This document shows, piece after piece, positions 25,513-33,071 of a stretch of 33,071 nt of DNA. The position numbers and the translations under genes are program-made. The DNA comes from JBBSUX01 sp038234045. GTDB taxonomy: Bacteria > Pseudomonadota > Gammaproteobacteria > Burkholderiales > Burkholderiaceae_C. The stretch spans positions 1-33,071 of the forward strand of contig JBBSUX010000003.1 of assembly GCA_038234045.1 (NCBI GenBank). The letters are read 5' to 3'. The notes beneath the pieces are model-generated. The model was not told the origin of the DNA, ran no database searches, and saw nothing but the letters and a program-made list of their open reading frames with translations. Within the stretch, counting starts at the first letter, position 1. Every line of letters starts with the position of its first letter.

Positions 25513-25826
25513 CGTCCATAAGGTGAACGTGCGCAGGCCTGATCAAACGCTCTCACGGACATAGCATGTTGCGATTATAGAATATGCGCTAGAACCATAT
25601 TTCTTCACTATATTTCAGACACGCAGACTCGGTTGAAAAAGTCATTGCGTTATCCCACAGGCGATTCTGTCTTCGTCGCAACAATGTGCCGGTCACAGGC
25701 GGAAACCCACGAATTACCCAGAAGCGTCAAAGTATTGGCATCCCTTTGGGGACTGCGGCGCGTCCGCTTCAAGACACTTCGTCGCGAGTCCGGCGCCCTC
25801 CAACTGCAACTACGGAAACACGCAAC
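25513..25826. other. Intergenic region with AT-rich patch, no supported gene
   Basis: This 314-base gap lies between the M90 peptidase and the PEBP-like gene. A short AT-rich patch (about 25560-25620) stands out and probably holds the PEBP promoter, but no well-spaced -35/-10 pair is convincing. Short frames crossing it lack a ribosome-binding site and known motifs. Confidence 0.5.
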
Positions 25827-26504
25827 ATGCTCGAAAACCTGCCCGGCGCCATTGGCCACGCTCTGCGCGATCAGCGCGCCGGGCTCGAGTCGTTGGCCAT
25901 CCATCACAGTGGCCTGCGAACGGGTCTGATGGCGCTCGATGTGCAGAGCCTGTCGTTCAAGGATCATGCTGGCATACCACCGCCTTACACAGCGGATGGC
26001 GAGGGCATCTCTCCGGCGCTGCACTGGACAGGAGTACCCGAAGAAGCGCAACAGCTGGCACTGATCGTCGAGGATGCCGACTCGCCCACGCCCAAGCCGC
26101 TGGTGCATGCCATCCTTGTCAATCTGCCGCCGGAGGATGCGCATCTGCCGGAAGGCGCGCTGCAAAGTCCCGACCATGAATCGATCCTCGAAGACGCGGT
26201 ACTGGAAGGTCGCAATTCCTATTTGCAGGTTGGCTGGCTCCCACCCGACCCACCTCCGGGGCACGGCGTACATCGATACGCGTTTCAGCTTTTCGCATTG
26301 AATGCTGCCGTTGACTGGCCTGCCACCCCCGGCCGCGAGGCCTTGCTGGAAGCCGTCGAGGCGCATGCGATCGCAGCCGGAATGATCATCGGCACCTACG
26401 AACGCCCGGATGGATCGCTCCCCACGCACCAGGCGCGCCGCGCGACGGTTGCAGTTCAATCGGACGCCGGGCCTGAAGCTGCACCGGGCCTTGCGCCAGC
26501 CTGA
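25827..26504 (+). CDS. YbhB/YbcL-family (PEBP, Raf-kinase-inhibitor-like) protein
   Basis: A 225-residue phosphatidylethanolamine-binding-like protein. The ligand-pocket motifs are LIVEDADSPTPKPLVHAI (the DPDxP region) and PGHGVHRYAFQLFAL (the GxHRY region). YTADGEGISPALHW is also typical. Bacterial members have no agreed biochemical role. The N-terminal ~35 residues are an extension beyond the core fold and there is no signal peptide. ATG 25827 is the first codon after which the sequence looks conserved; a longer in-frame form from 25686 is unlikely. It converges with dabA with 37 bases between stops. Confidence 0.88.
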   Translation: MLENLPGAIGHALRDQRAGLESLAIHHSGLRTGLMALDVQSLSFKDHAGIPPPYTADGEGISPALHWTGVPEEAQQLALIVEDADSPTPKPLVHAILVNLPPEDAHLPEGALQSPDHESILEDAVLEGRNSYLQVGWLPPDPPPGHGVHRYAFQLFALNAAVDWPATPGREALLEAVEAHAIAAGMIIGTYERPDGSLPTHQARRATVAVQSDAGPEAAPGLAPA

Positions 26505-26541
26505 GGCCGAGGAACCGCGCCCGCGAGTTGCACCTGCAGCG

Positions 26542-29133
26542 TCAGGTGGGCACGACTTCAGCGCTTTCTTCCGTCCAGCGGGCGACGGAGCCAGCGGCCG
26601 ACCGACGTGCGTGGTAGCGTAAAACTCGACCACTATCGGGCACTATGCAGAACAGGTGTATCCACTCACCGTGCACCAGTCGACGCACGGTTTCATTCGC
26701 GACGACCACGCTGGCAATCGCCTCGGGTGCAGCCTCGATCCAGACGGACAGGCGCACAGGGGTGTGCATCCAGCGGTTGCCGTCGTGCAGTGATTGCATT
26801 GGCAAGCCAATCCGCAGATCACCGCCGTTGCCTTCGAACACGCCGATGTCGCCACCCACCACGTTGTGCAGTACCTTGTTGCCGCAGCCCCATTTGGTGT
26901 TGTCCACGGTCGATGCGTAGTACTGCATGCTGATCCAGTGCGCCACCACCACCGGCGCGGTGAGGATCAGCGTCAGCACGGAATGATCGGCATCAGCCGC
27001 ATGGTCGTAGTCATGCAGAAACGCACGACCCGCCAGATTCATGCCGCGCGTGCGTTCGCGCGGCGCCGCGATGAAGCCCGCGTTGTTGGCGAGGCCCCAT
27101 TCGGGCCGGACCTGCGCCCAGTCGGCAGCCCGGTTGCGCATGCGGGAGACGAGCGACTTCGGCGTTGTCTTCTTGTTCACGCCGGCGTCGAGCAGCGGTG
27201 CGCGCTCACGCCGCGCACGCTCACCCGCCTCCTCCAGCCACAGGCGCAGTTGCCGCATCGGCACCGGCTGGTCGCTCTCGATCGCCGCGGCATCGAAGAG
27301 CCGGATTTCGTCCGTTGTGGTGTTGTGCAGCGCACCGATAAAGCAGGTGTCCGCCGGCAGATCGATGCCGCGCTTTGTTAACCCTGCGCGCACTGCAGGA
27401 TCGTTAAGCAGCGCCGCCAGCGTGCGCGCATTGACCTGCCCCGATTGACCGCAGCAGGCGCCGCAATCCAGCCCATGCGCATGCGGATTGTTGGCACTTT
27501 CACTGCCATGGCCCACCAGCAACACGAAGGGAGCGAAATTGCCACGCAATGACATGGCTCCCAGTACTCCGGCTGCCAAATTCACCGCGTCTTCAGTAGG
27601 CAGCGTTTCGAAAGCCGGGTGCAGTCCAGATAGTTCCGCCTGGCTGAGGCCCGCCATTTCGGCATCAGCGCCCTTGCCACGGCCACCGAGGCTGGATTGC
27701 AGCAGCTTCCACGCGTAGCCCAGCCCCAGCGTTTCCACATAGCCAAAGCCTCCGCTGGCTGCGGTTCTGAAACCTTGCCATGCCTGGACTCGACCCAGGC
27801 GCGCACGCCGATCGGTACCGAGCTTTTCTGTCGCCTCGGGCGTCGCTGCGCGCTGAACCACCTTGAGCTTTGCAGCAAGCGGGCCCGGCAACTGCGGCAA
27901 GGCCTCGGAGCTCGCGAGTGACTGAAATTCGATCGGCAGCCCAAAAAAACCGGCAAAGCCGTGGGTGGTGATGAGCGGATCGCACAACTCCAGCGCCCGG
28001 CGCATCGGCTCCGAACGCACATCAATACAAAAAGCAGCTTGCATGACGGGACGCGTCTGCTGGAACGAACCAGCGTCATCATTGCCGCCAGCCTTGTTCG
28101 GGGCAAGCGCCAATCCCCCGTGCACCGTGTCCTGCCATGAGCGCTCCAGCGCTTCCTGCCAGATCCAGCGATCAGAAGCACTCAAGGGCGCGACCTTTTT
28201 TTTGCTGCGCTCGCAAGACTTCGACCACCGCGCGGCCAATCCCACATTACTCGACGTCTGAAACAGCACCCACTCCCATGCAAGCCGGATCGCAAGCAGA
28301 TCTTCGATGCTCGCATCGTCTGCACCCTGCTGACGCGCCTGAAAACGCAGGTAAGCACACCAGCCGGCCCACCCGCTCACATCCATGAGGAGCGCGGTGA
28401 AATAGGTTTCGCGGTCCTTTGGTGGCACGCGCAAGTACGCACACGCAGCGTCCAGCAGTGCGCCGCTGGTTGTTGGCAGCGCAACGATGCCCGCAGAGAT
28501 GCCGGGCAGACCTGTCAACAGCGAAGGCGCGTTGTCATGCGAAGCCAAAGCGCGCCACGATTCGTACATCGAGTGGCTCGAAGGCGCTTGCCACTGCGCC
28601 TGCCCCCGATCGAACCACATGGCGCAGTGCTGACCGATCGCATGCCGCACGACACCGCGCCACGAAGGCTCGTGTCCATCGGGCAAGCCGGCATCCAGCG
28701 CGTCGGTGATCAGCAAGGACGCATGCTGAGCCGCGTCCGTTGACGGCTCCCGGGCATTCGCCTGCAGCTGCAGGAAAGCCTGCGCATCTATCGGCAAACC
28801 GTGCTCTTTCAACACGTGCGACAGCGCTGCGTCGGTAATCTCTCCCGCCGCGTGGCGTTCCTGGAACCAGGTGAGCGGCATCGTGCATTGCGTGGGGCTC
28901 AGACTCTCGATCTCGAGCGCAGCACGCTGCACCGGCTGGTCGATAAAGCCCCACCACGGATTCACGGCAATCAGGCGGTCCAGCGGCCAACACGGCGCAA
29001 TACGCGAACATGCCTTGTGCATCGCGCCTGTCAATTCGCTGGGAGCGCCCGACCCATTCACTTGCGCTGTTTCAAGCGGAACGCACACTTGCCCGGGGGC
29101 TCCTTCGATCGTCGCAATGTCCTGACTGATCAT
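26542..29133 (-). CDS. dabA: DabA, inorganic-carbon accumulation protein (DUF2309 / UPF0753)
   Basis: An 863-residue carbonic-anhydrase-like subunit of the DAB system, which takes up inorganic carbon by energy-driven hydration of CO2 to bicarbonate inside the cell. The four zinc-site residues are present: C369 and D371 (AFCIDVRSE), H542 (LLVGHGSE) and C557 (GLDCGACCGQ). From memory the Halothiobacillus ligands are C351, D353, H524 and C539, so the spacing is identical with a constant shift of 18. The protein is soluble-looking but acts bound to DabB. The ATG overlaps the dabB stop by four bases (ATGA), after a CAGGAG site. A start further in is unlikely, because RIAPCWPLDRLIAVNPWWG follows at the expected distance. 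Confidence 0.93.
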   Translation of the reverse strand: MISQDIATIEGAPGQVCVPLETAQVNGSGAPSELTGAMHKACSRIAPCWPLDRLIAVNPWWGFIDQPVQRAALEIESLSPTQCTMPLTWFQERHAAGEITDAALSHVLKEHGLPIDAQAFLQLQANAREPSTDAAQHASLLITDALDAGLPDGHEPSWRGVVRHAIGQHCAMWFDRGQAQWQAPSSHSMYESWRALASHDNAPSLLTGLPGISAGIVALPTTSGALLDAACAYLRVPPKDRETYFTALLMDVSGWAGWCAYLRFQARQQGADDASIEDLLAIRLAWEWVLFQTSSNVGLAARWSKSCERSKKKVAPLSASDRWIWQEALERSWQDTVHGGLALAPNKAGGNDDAGSFQQTRPVMQAAFCIDVRSEPMRRALELCDPLITTHGFAGFFGLPIEFQSLASSEALPQLPGPLAAKLKVVQRAATPEATEKLGTDRRARLGRVQAWQGFRTAASGGFGYVETLGLGYAWKLLQSSLGGRGKGADAEMAGLSQAELSGLHPAFETLPTEDAVNLAAGVLGAMSLRGNFAPFVLLVGHGSESANNPHAHGLDCGACCGQSGQVNARTLAALLNDPAVRAGLTKRGIDLPADTCFIGALHNTTTDEIRLFDAAAIESDQPVPMRQLRLWLEEAGERARRERAPLLDAGVNKKTTPKSLVSRMRNRAADWAQVRPEWGLANNAGFIAAPRERTRGMNLAGRAFLHDYDHAADADHSVLTLILTAPVVVAHWISMQYYASTVDNTKWGCGNKVLHNVVGGDIGVFEGNGGDLRIGLPMQSLHDGNRWMHTPVRLSVWIEAAPEAIASVVVANETVRRLVHGEWIHLFCIVPDSGRVLRYHARRSAAGSVARWTEESAEVVPT

Positions 29134-30785
29134 GAAAACTCCTGAGGCCGTAGGCTTGAAGCGGATGTGAAATGCATGAGCGAGCTGCTGCTGGAACCTC
29201 GCCGCAATGGCGGTGCGGGCCAGACCTTCCAGGTCAGCCGTGTGAAGGCTTCGTCCAGATGAAATCCCGCAAAGGCTTGTGGATGAAGCCAGCGTGAAAG
29301 CTTTCCATCCGGCCGTGCGAGCACCGTCTCTTGCACCACCAGCAATACCAACAGACAGGCTCCGGCAACGCCCAGCATGAAGCCGTTAGGCGCGATGTTC
29401 TGGACCGGTGCCAGGTGATCGAACAGCCGGTGCCAGCCAAAATACAAAAGGCTTAAACCGAACGCACTCCCGGCAAGCACAGCAAGCTGCCCTGTAGCGC
29501 CCGCAGCTGAGCGCGCGCGGACCAAGGGCCACAAGCCGCATACCAGTGCGCCGGCCAGAACCCAGGTGGCAGGCTCATGCAGCAGGTCCACCCCACACAG
29601 CCAGGCTGCAGCGCCCACACCCAACGGCAGTCCGAGTGCCATCAAAGTGCCCTGTACCGCGCCGACTTTGTGCCTGGCAGGAGCAATGCGAAGGGTGTGC
29701 TGATGCCACACCGTATCGCCCGCAGCCAGAAAGGAATAGGCCTTGTACATCGAGTGCGCCAACAGATGAAGAAGGGCCAGCGAATAGGCACCCAAGCCAA
29801 TTTCCAGCAGCATGAAACCCATCTGCGCAACCGTGGACCAGGCCAGCATCACCTTGACGCTGATGCGCGTCATCATCACAAGCGCTGCCAGCGCCGCTGT
29901 TACGCTTCCAGCAACCACCAGCAAACCCTGCGCGAGCGCGGAGAATTCGAGCACACCGGTCAGCCTCAGCAATACGAAGCCGCCGATGTTGACGATGCCG
30001 GCATGCAACAGCGCAGAGACCGGCGTGGGAGCCTCCATCACCTGCAGCAACCATCCGTGAAACGGTAGCTGCGCACATTTGAGGATGGCGGCCAGCGCAA
30101 ACATCACACCACCTGCGGAAACCCAGGCGCCCGACAGTCCTTCAGGCTCTGCCAACAGCTGGGCAATGCGGTCAATCTGCAATGTTCCCAAACCCGCGTA
30201 GAGCAAAGCGCAGCCTGAAAGCGTCAGCAAATCGGCAAGCCGACTCACCAGAAATTTCTTGTGTGCAGCCAGCATGGCCGCCGGGCGTGACCGATAAAAA
30301 GTCAGCAGCGGGTGCAGGCACAAACTGCTGAGCGACCACGCAATGCACACCAGCAGCAGATTGTTGAAAGCCAACAGGCACCAGACAGCCGCCAGCGTCG
30401 CGCACAGCCACGCCAGGTAGCGCGAGCGGCCACCGTCGCCGCTGAGGTAGCCGCGTGAATAGCGCACGATGACCCAACCGAGGAAAGCCACCATCACCAG
30501 CACCAACGCAGCCAAAGGATCAAGCCGCAGTGCGGGCAACCATGGCTCCGGGAATGTGTAGGTGGCTGATCCGTGCAGTGCTACCAGCGCTCCCCCAAGC
30601 AGCGCGATACAACCGCCGCAGACAGCTACAGCCTGCGCCAGGCGCCACGGCGCTTCCGCATCACTGCGCGCCCGCGCCGCAACCGCTGCCGTCAAAAGCC
30701 AGAGCATGGGCACGGCGGGGATCAGTGGAGGAAGCAGCGCCGCAAAAAGTGCAGGGAGCGAACCGGAAGAAAGCAGGGATGACAT
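29130..30785 (-). CDS. dabB: DabB, NuoL/MrpA-like membrane subunit of the DAB system
   Basis: A 551-residue protein with about 13 hydrophobic helices, of the complex I / Mrp antiporter family. Motifs shared with NuoL include AQLPFHGWLLQVMEAPTPVSALLHA, MMTRISVKVMLAWSTVAQMGFML and HLLAHSMYKAYSFLAAG. The TM7 lysine is kept (K236), but the TM5 glutamate position reads Ser (W150-S151). It lacks the long C-terminal lateral helix of NuoL, as DabB proteins do. It would couple the cation gradient to DabA. The start is uncertain: ATG 30785 is used, while ATGs at 30800 and 30815 are possible and none has a clear ribosome-binding site. It is followed directly by dabA, confirming a DAB pair rather than complex I or a hydrogenase. 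Confidence 0.9.
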   Translation of the reverse strand: MSSLLSSGSLPALFAALLPPLIPAVPMLWLLTAAVAARARSDAEAPWRLAQAVAVCGGCIALLGGALVALHGSATYTFPEPWLPALRLDPLAALVLVMVAFLGWVIVRYSRGYLSGDGGRSRYLAWLCATLAAVWCLLAFNNLLLVCIAWSLSSLCLHPLLTFYRSRPAAMLAAHKKFLVSRLADLLTLSGCALLYAGLGTLQIDRIAQLLAEPEGLSGAWVSAGGVMFALAAILKCAQLPFHGWLLQVMEAPTPVSALLHAGIVNIGGFVLLRLTGVLEFSALAQGLLVVAGSVTAALAALVMMTRISVKVMLAWSTVAQMGFMLLEIGLGAYSLALLHLLAHSMYKAYSFLAAGDTVWHQHTLRIAPARHKVGAVQGTLMALGLPLGVGAAAWLCGVDLLHEPATWVLAGALVCGLWPLVRARSAAGATGQLAVLAGSAFGLSLLYFGWHRLFDHLAPVQNIAPNGFMLGVAGACLLVLLVVQETVLARPDGKLSRWLHPQAFAGFHLDEAFTRLTWKVWPAPPLRRGSSSSSLMHFTSASSLRPQEFS

Positions 30786-30847
30786 CAGTGGGCAGTGCAT
30801 CGGAAGTAGATGCATGCATGTTCGCAACGTCTCTGCGTTCTGTAAAA

Positions 30848-30877
30848 TTCATATTTTGTTCAAGTACGTTCTATAAA
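30848..30877 (+). promoter_or_regulatory. Candidate promoter of the LysR-type regulator gene
   Basis: TTCATA (30848-30853) and TATAAA (30872-30877) are spaced by 18 bases, which would start transcription about 55 bases before the LysR ATG. The -10 box lies inside the inverted-repeat element, as expected for autoregulation. Confidence 0.4.
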
Positions 30878-30893
30878 AAAGAACACTCGAACA
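30857..30893. promoter_or_regulatory. Operator-like paired GTTC/GAAC element in the dabB-LysR gap
   Basis: The divergent gap carries GTTC at 30858 and 30868 (10 bases apart) and GAAC at 30881 and 30889. The inner pair forms GTTCT-N7-AGAAC (30868-30884), with the T-N11-A form usual for LysR sites. It is placed to control both dabB and the regulator. Confidence 0.5.
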
Positions 30894-30937
30894 TCGACAT
30901 TGTCTCGTCTGATCGATTTTTTGCTGCTTCCAAACCC

Positions 30938-31834
30938 ATGGTGCACCTTAACTATCACCACCTGAACTACTTTCGCGTAGTGGCGCAGCTCGGCAATCTG
31001 ACGCGGGCCGCTGAGCAGCTACACGTGTCGCAATCGGCGCTTTCCACGCAGATCAAACAGCTTGAGGAGCAGCTCGGCCAGCCACTTTTTGAGCGTCAGC
31101 CCCGCGGCCTCGCGCTAACCGAAGCGGGACTCATTGCACAGCACTATGCCGACACCATTCATGCCAATGGCAGCGAGCTGCTCGCTACTTTCAGCGAAGG
31201 AATGCAGCAAGCGCGCCATGTAATGCGCATTGGCGCAGTGGCCACGCTGAGCCGGAATTTCCAGGAAAGCTTTGTCGAGCCACTGCTGGGTCGCGGCGAC
31301 GTGACCCTTGTGCTGCAATCCGGCAGCCTGCCGGAGCTGCTGGAAAAGCTGGCTGCGCACAAGCTCGACGTGGTGCTCTCCAATCGCCGCGAACATGCAG
31401 ATGCGCGCCAGGCATGGCGCTGCCAGCGCATTGCACGGCAGCAGGTGAGCCTGGTGGGCAGGCCGCGTCCACCCGGATCGGCGTTCCGGTTCCCGGAAGA
31501 CCTGCAGGGCATGAACATGATTCTTCCCGCGCCCGGCAGCGAGCTGCGCGCTGCATTCGATCGCCTCTGCGAGCGGCACAAACTGCGGGTATCGGCGCTG
31601 GCCGAGGTAGACGACATGGCCATGATCCGCGTGCTGGCGCGCTCAACCTCCGCGCCCGCCGTCGTGCCAACCGTGGTGGTGCGCGACGAGATCCGCGATG
31701 GCCGCCTGCAGGAGTACTGCCACCTGCCCACCTTGTTCGAAGATTTTTATGCCATCAGCGTCAAGCGGCAATACCGTCATCCGCTGGCTGATCAGCTGTT
31801 TGCCCGCACTGCGGAAGAGTTTCTGGCTCTCTGA
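30938..31834 (+). CDS. LysR-type regulator, NhaR-like
   Basis: A 298-residue LysR-family protein. The N-terminal helix-turn-helix reads LNYFRVVAQLGNLTRAAEQLHVSQSALSTQIKQLEEQLGQPLFERQPRGLALTEAG (split over residues about 8-65), with the NYHHLNYF opening typical of the NhaR subgroup. The C-terminal half has the substrate-binding fold. NhaR in E. coli activates Na+/H+ antiporter genes in response to sodium. Here the gene diverges from dabB-dabA, so it most likely controls that operon. It is not CbbR by its N-terminal pattern. The start is ATG 30938; the upstream extension in frame runs across the operator region and is rejected. Its stop is five bases from the convergent aroQ stop. Confidence 0.9.
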   Translation: MVHLNYHHLNYFRVVAQLGNLTRAAEQLHVSQSALSTQIKQLEEQLGQPLFERQPRGLALTEAGLIAQHYADTIHANGSELLATFSEGMQQARHVMRIGAVATLSRNFQESFVEPLLGRGDVTLVLQSGSLPELLEKLAAHKLDVVLSNRREHADARQAWRCQRIARQQVSLVGRPRPPGSAFRFPEDLQGMNMILPAPGSELRAAFDRLCERHKLRVSALAEVDDMAMIRVLARSTSAPAVVPTVVVRDEIRDGRLQEYCHLPTLFEDFYAISVKRQYRHPLADQLFARTAEEFLAL

Positions 31835-31839
31835 AAACG

Positions 31840-32304
31840 TCAGTCTTTCGCGCGACCTGCTTCTATCCGGGCGAGGGCCTCGATCGCCAGCGCGTATCCC
31901 GCTGTGCCAAACCCGGCCATCACACCTTTGGCCACCGGCGAGATGTAGGAGTGATGCCGGAACGCTTCGCGCGCGTGTACGTTGGAGATGTGCAGCTCGA
32001 TCACCGTGACTTCCGCGCCCTTGATCGCATCGTGAAGCGCCACGCTGGTGTGGGTATAAGCCCCTGCGTTGAACACCACCCCGACCAGCCGGCCTTCGGC
32101 CTCTGCACGACCGGCTGCATGGATCGCTTCCACCAGCGCTCCCTCGTGGTTGCTTTGCTGGAAGTCCAGCTCGAACCCCTTCTCGGCGCAAGTTGCAGCA
32201 CAAAGTGCGCGCACGTCGTCCAGGGTTTCTGCGCCATACACGTCGGGCTCGCGCTGGCCTAACAGATTCAGATTCGGGCCGTTCAAGACGAGGATGGTCT
32301 TCAT
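31840..32304 (-). CDS. aroQ: Type II 3-dehydroquinate dehydratase
   Basis: A 154-residue enzyme of the shikimate pathway that dehydrates 3-dehydroquinate to 3-dehydroshikimate. The N-terminus LVLNGPNLNLLGQREPDVYG holds the catalytic Tyr (Y23) on the active-site lid. N79, H85 (FNAGAYTHTS), H105 (ELHISN) and R116 (EAFRHHSY) complete the site. The length is standard for the dodecameric type II enzyme. The start is ATG 32304; a longer frame to 32433 is not conserved. The gene faces the LysR gene and has no accB/accC partner downstream, unlike the common Burkholderiales arrangement. Confidence 0.96.
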   Translation of the reverse strand: MKTILVLNGPNLNLLGQREPDVYGAETLDDVRALCAATCAEKGFELDFQQSNHEGALVEAIHAAGRAEAEGRLVGVVFNAGAYTHTSVALHDAIKGAEVTVIELHISNVHAREAFRHHSYISPVAKGVMAGFGTAGYALAIEALARIEAGRAKD

Positions 32305-32441
32305 GGTGAAAGCTGGTGCGGTTCGTTGAAGGGAGAACGAAGGGGCCATGGTTGCGGCGCCTGCTGCCCCATAAGGCCGCCATTCTGAAACATCCCATCT
32401 TAAGCACCGTGAAGCGCGTCGCTCACACGCCAAGCCGAATC

Positions 32442-32467
32442 AAAAAAAGGAGCGCCAACGGCGCTCC
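32442..32467 (-). terminator. Intrinsic terminator of the small exported-protein gene
   Basis: On the minus strand an 8-bp perfect stem GGAGCGCC/GGCGCTCC with a 3-base loop is followed by seven T residues, 77 bases after the stop of the gene at 32545. It also isolates that gene from aroQ. Confidence 0.88.
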
Positions 32468-32544
32468 AAGCAATGAACCTCTCTTATTTATCCGATGGCC
32501 TGACCAGGTTCGGCTCAGCGATACAGATACCGCAATCGAGCCGA

Positions 32545-32946
32545 TTAACGGCGCCAGCCGCCATCATGATCCCGACCATGCCGACGTTCCCAGCGTTCAT
32601 GCTCCCAGTGGCGCTCACGATAATATCCGCGACCCGGTCCGTAATAAATCGGAGCTGGTGCCACGTACACCGGCGGGCTGTACACGATAGGGCGCGGTGC
32701 GCTGTAGATCGGTGCTGGCGATGGATAGTAAGCAGGAGCGGGCGTGTAGTAAGTAGGCGCAGGCGCGTAATAGCTTGGCGCCGGAGCGTAGTAACCGGGT
32801 AACCCGGCTCCAACAACAACGCCCGGTGCCGAAATTCCGATCGAGAACCCGATATCGCTGCGTGCGTAGGCCATGGTGCCTACCGTCAACGCGGCTGCGG
32901 CAAGAGCCAAGCCCAAGCCGGTCCTGATGACTTGACGAATCTGCAT
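32545..32946 (-). CDS. Small exported Pro/Tyr-repeat protein of unknown function
   Basis: A 133-residue protein. Residues about 1-28 are a signal peptide (a hydrophobic run of LGLALAAAALTVGTMAYA), so it is exported. The middle holds tandem YYAPAP-type repeats (about 51-78) with further Pro/Tyr variants. The C-terminal 25 residues are rich in Arg, His and Trp. No catalytic motif is visible. Small exported proteins with such repeats are common in Burkholderiales but unassigned; surface, envelope or metal binding by the His-rich tail is only a guess. ATG 32946 has AAAGG upstream; the in-frame extension to 33000 is rejected. A clear terminator follows. Confidence 0.82.
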   Translation of the reverse strand: MQIRQVIRTGLGLALAAAALTVGTMAYARSDIGFSIGISAPGVVVGAGLPGYYAPAPSYYAPAPTYYTPAPAYYPSPAPIYSAPRPIVYSPPVYVAPAPIYYGPGRGYYRERHWEHERWERRHGRDHDGGWRR

Positions 32947-33071
32947 GGTTTTACCTTTCAGATAGCTGCACGGTGTGCATCCATGTGAGTAGTAACGCAC
33001 GGGAACGTGAACCGGATGGCAAGCTGAGGTGGCAACTCGTTTCAGTTGGTAAAGACGGCCAGGCCGAGAAC

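Noticed and set aside
26531..26548. CACCTG-N6-CAGGTG inverted repeat at the PEBP/dabA convergence
   Set aside because: It overlaps the dabA stop codon and lacks a T-tract, so a terminator call is not supported.
29130..30785. NuoL of complex I or a hydrogenase-4 component
   Set aside because: No other nuo or hyf gene is nearby, the C-terminal lateral helix is missing, and a DUF2309 DabA gene is coupled to it.
30938..31834. CbbR regulator of carbon fixation
   Set aside because: The N-terminal pattern is closer to NhaR and no RuBisCO or Calvin-cycle gene is in the window.

Overview
This window looks like part of the chromosome of a betaproteobacterium, most likely order Burkholderiales. The main reason is gene order. 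On the minus strand, cysS, an AlkA-type DNA glycosylase, accA, tilS and aspartate kinase run in that order into tRNA-Ser(GCU). Divergently on the plus strand come a TPR protein, two cyclophilins and lpxH. I recall both arrangements as typical of Burkholderiales; no search was run. The core genes are GC-rich, while the block at about 7.7-14.8 kb looks visibly less GC-rich by eye.

Layout. (1) 1-3066: an IclR-family regulator, an unrecognised exported protein, the heat-shock S4 protein Hsp15 and a receiver-only response regulator, all on plus. (2) 3195-15607: a catabolic block. A minus-strand operon encodes a CoxG-like membrane-anchor protein followed by the FAD, [2Fe-2S] and molybdopterin subunits of a molybdenum hydroxylase. 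A plus-strand series diverges from it: TetR-type regulator, VOC-fold protein, an FAD monooxygenase resembling 2,6-dihydroxypyridine 3-monooxygenase, and a complete LivJHMGF-type ABC importer. A minus-strand alpha/beta hydrolase closes the block. (3) 15704-25512: core genes, namely a terminator, tRNA-Ser(GCU), lysC, tilS, accA, an AlkA-like glycosylase and cysS (minus), then TPR protein, ppiA, ppiB, lpxH and mtfA (plus). (4) 25827-32304: a PEBP-like protein, the inorganic-carbon accumulation pair dabB-dabA (minus), a divergent NhaR-like LysR regulator and aroQ. (5) 32442-32946: a small exported Pro/Tyr-repeat protein with a clear terminator.

How the genes may work together. The catabolic block has the parts of a self-contained pathway: uptake of a small organic substrate, hydroxylation by the molybdenum enzyme, a second hydroxylation by the flavoprotein, then possibly ring cleavage or isomerisation (VOC protein) and hydrolysis (alpha/beta hydrolase). 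The resemblance of the flavoprotein to dihydroxypyridine hydroxylase makes an N-heteroaromatic the best guess, but the substrate cannot be read from sequence. The block ends at the 3' side of a tRNA gene, which suits an acquired island, yet no integrase or attachment repeat is visible.

The dab pair keeps all four residues expected for the carbonic-anhydrase-like zinc site of DabA. Its NuoL-like partner has lost the conserved TM5 glutamate. An operator-like element of paired GTTC/GAAC half-sites lies between dabB and the LysR gene.
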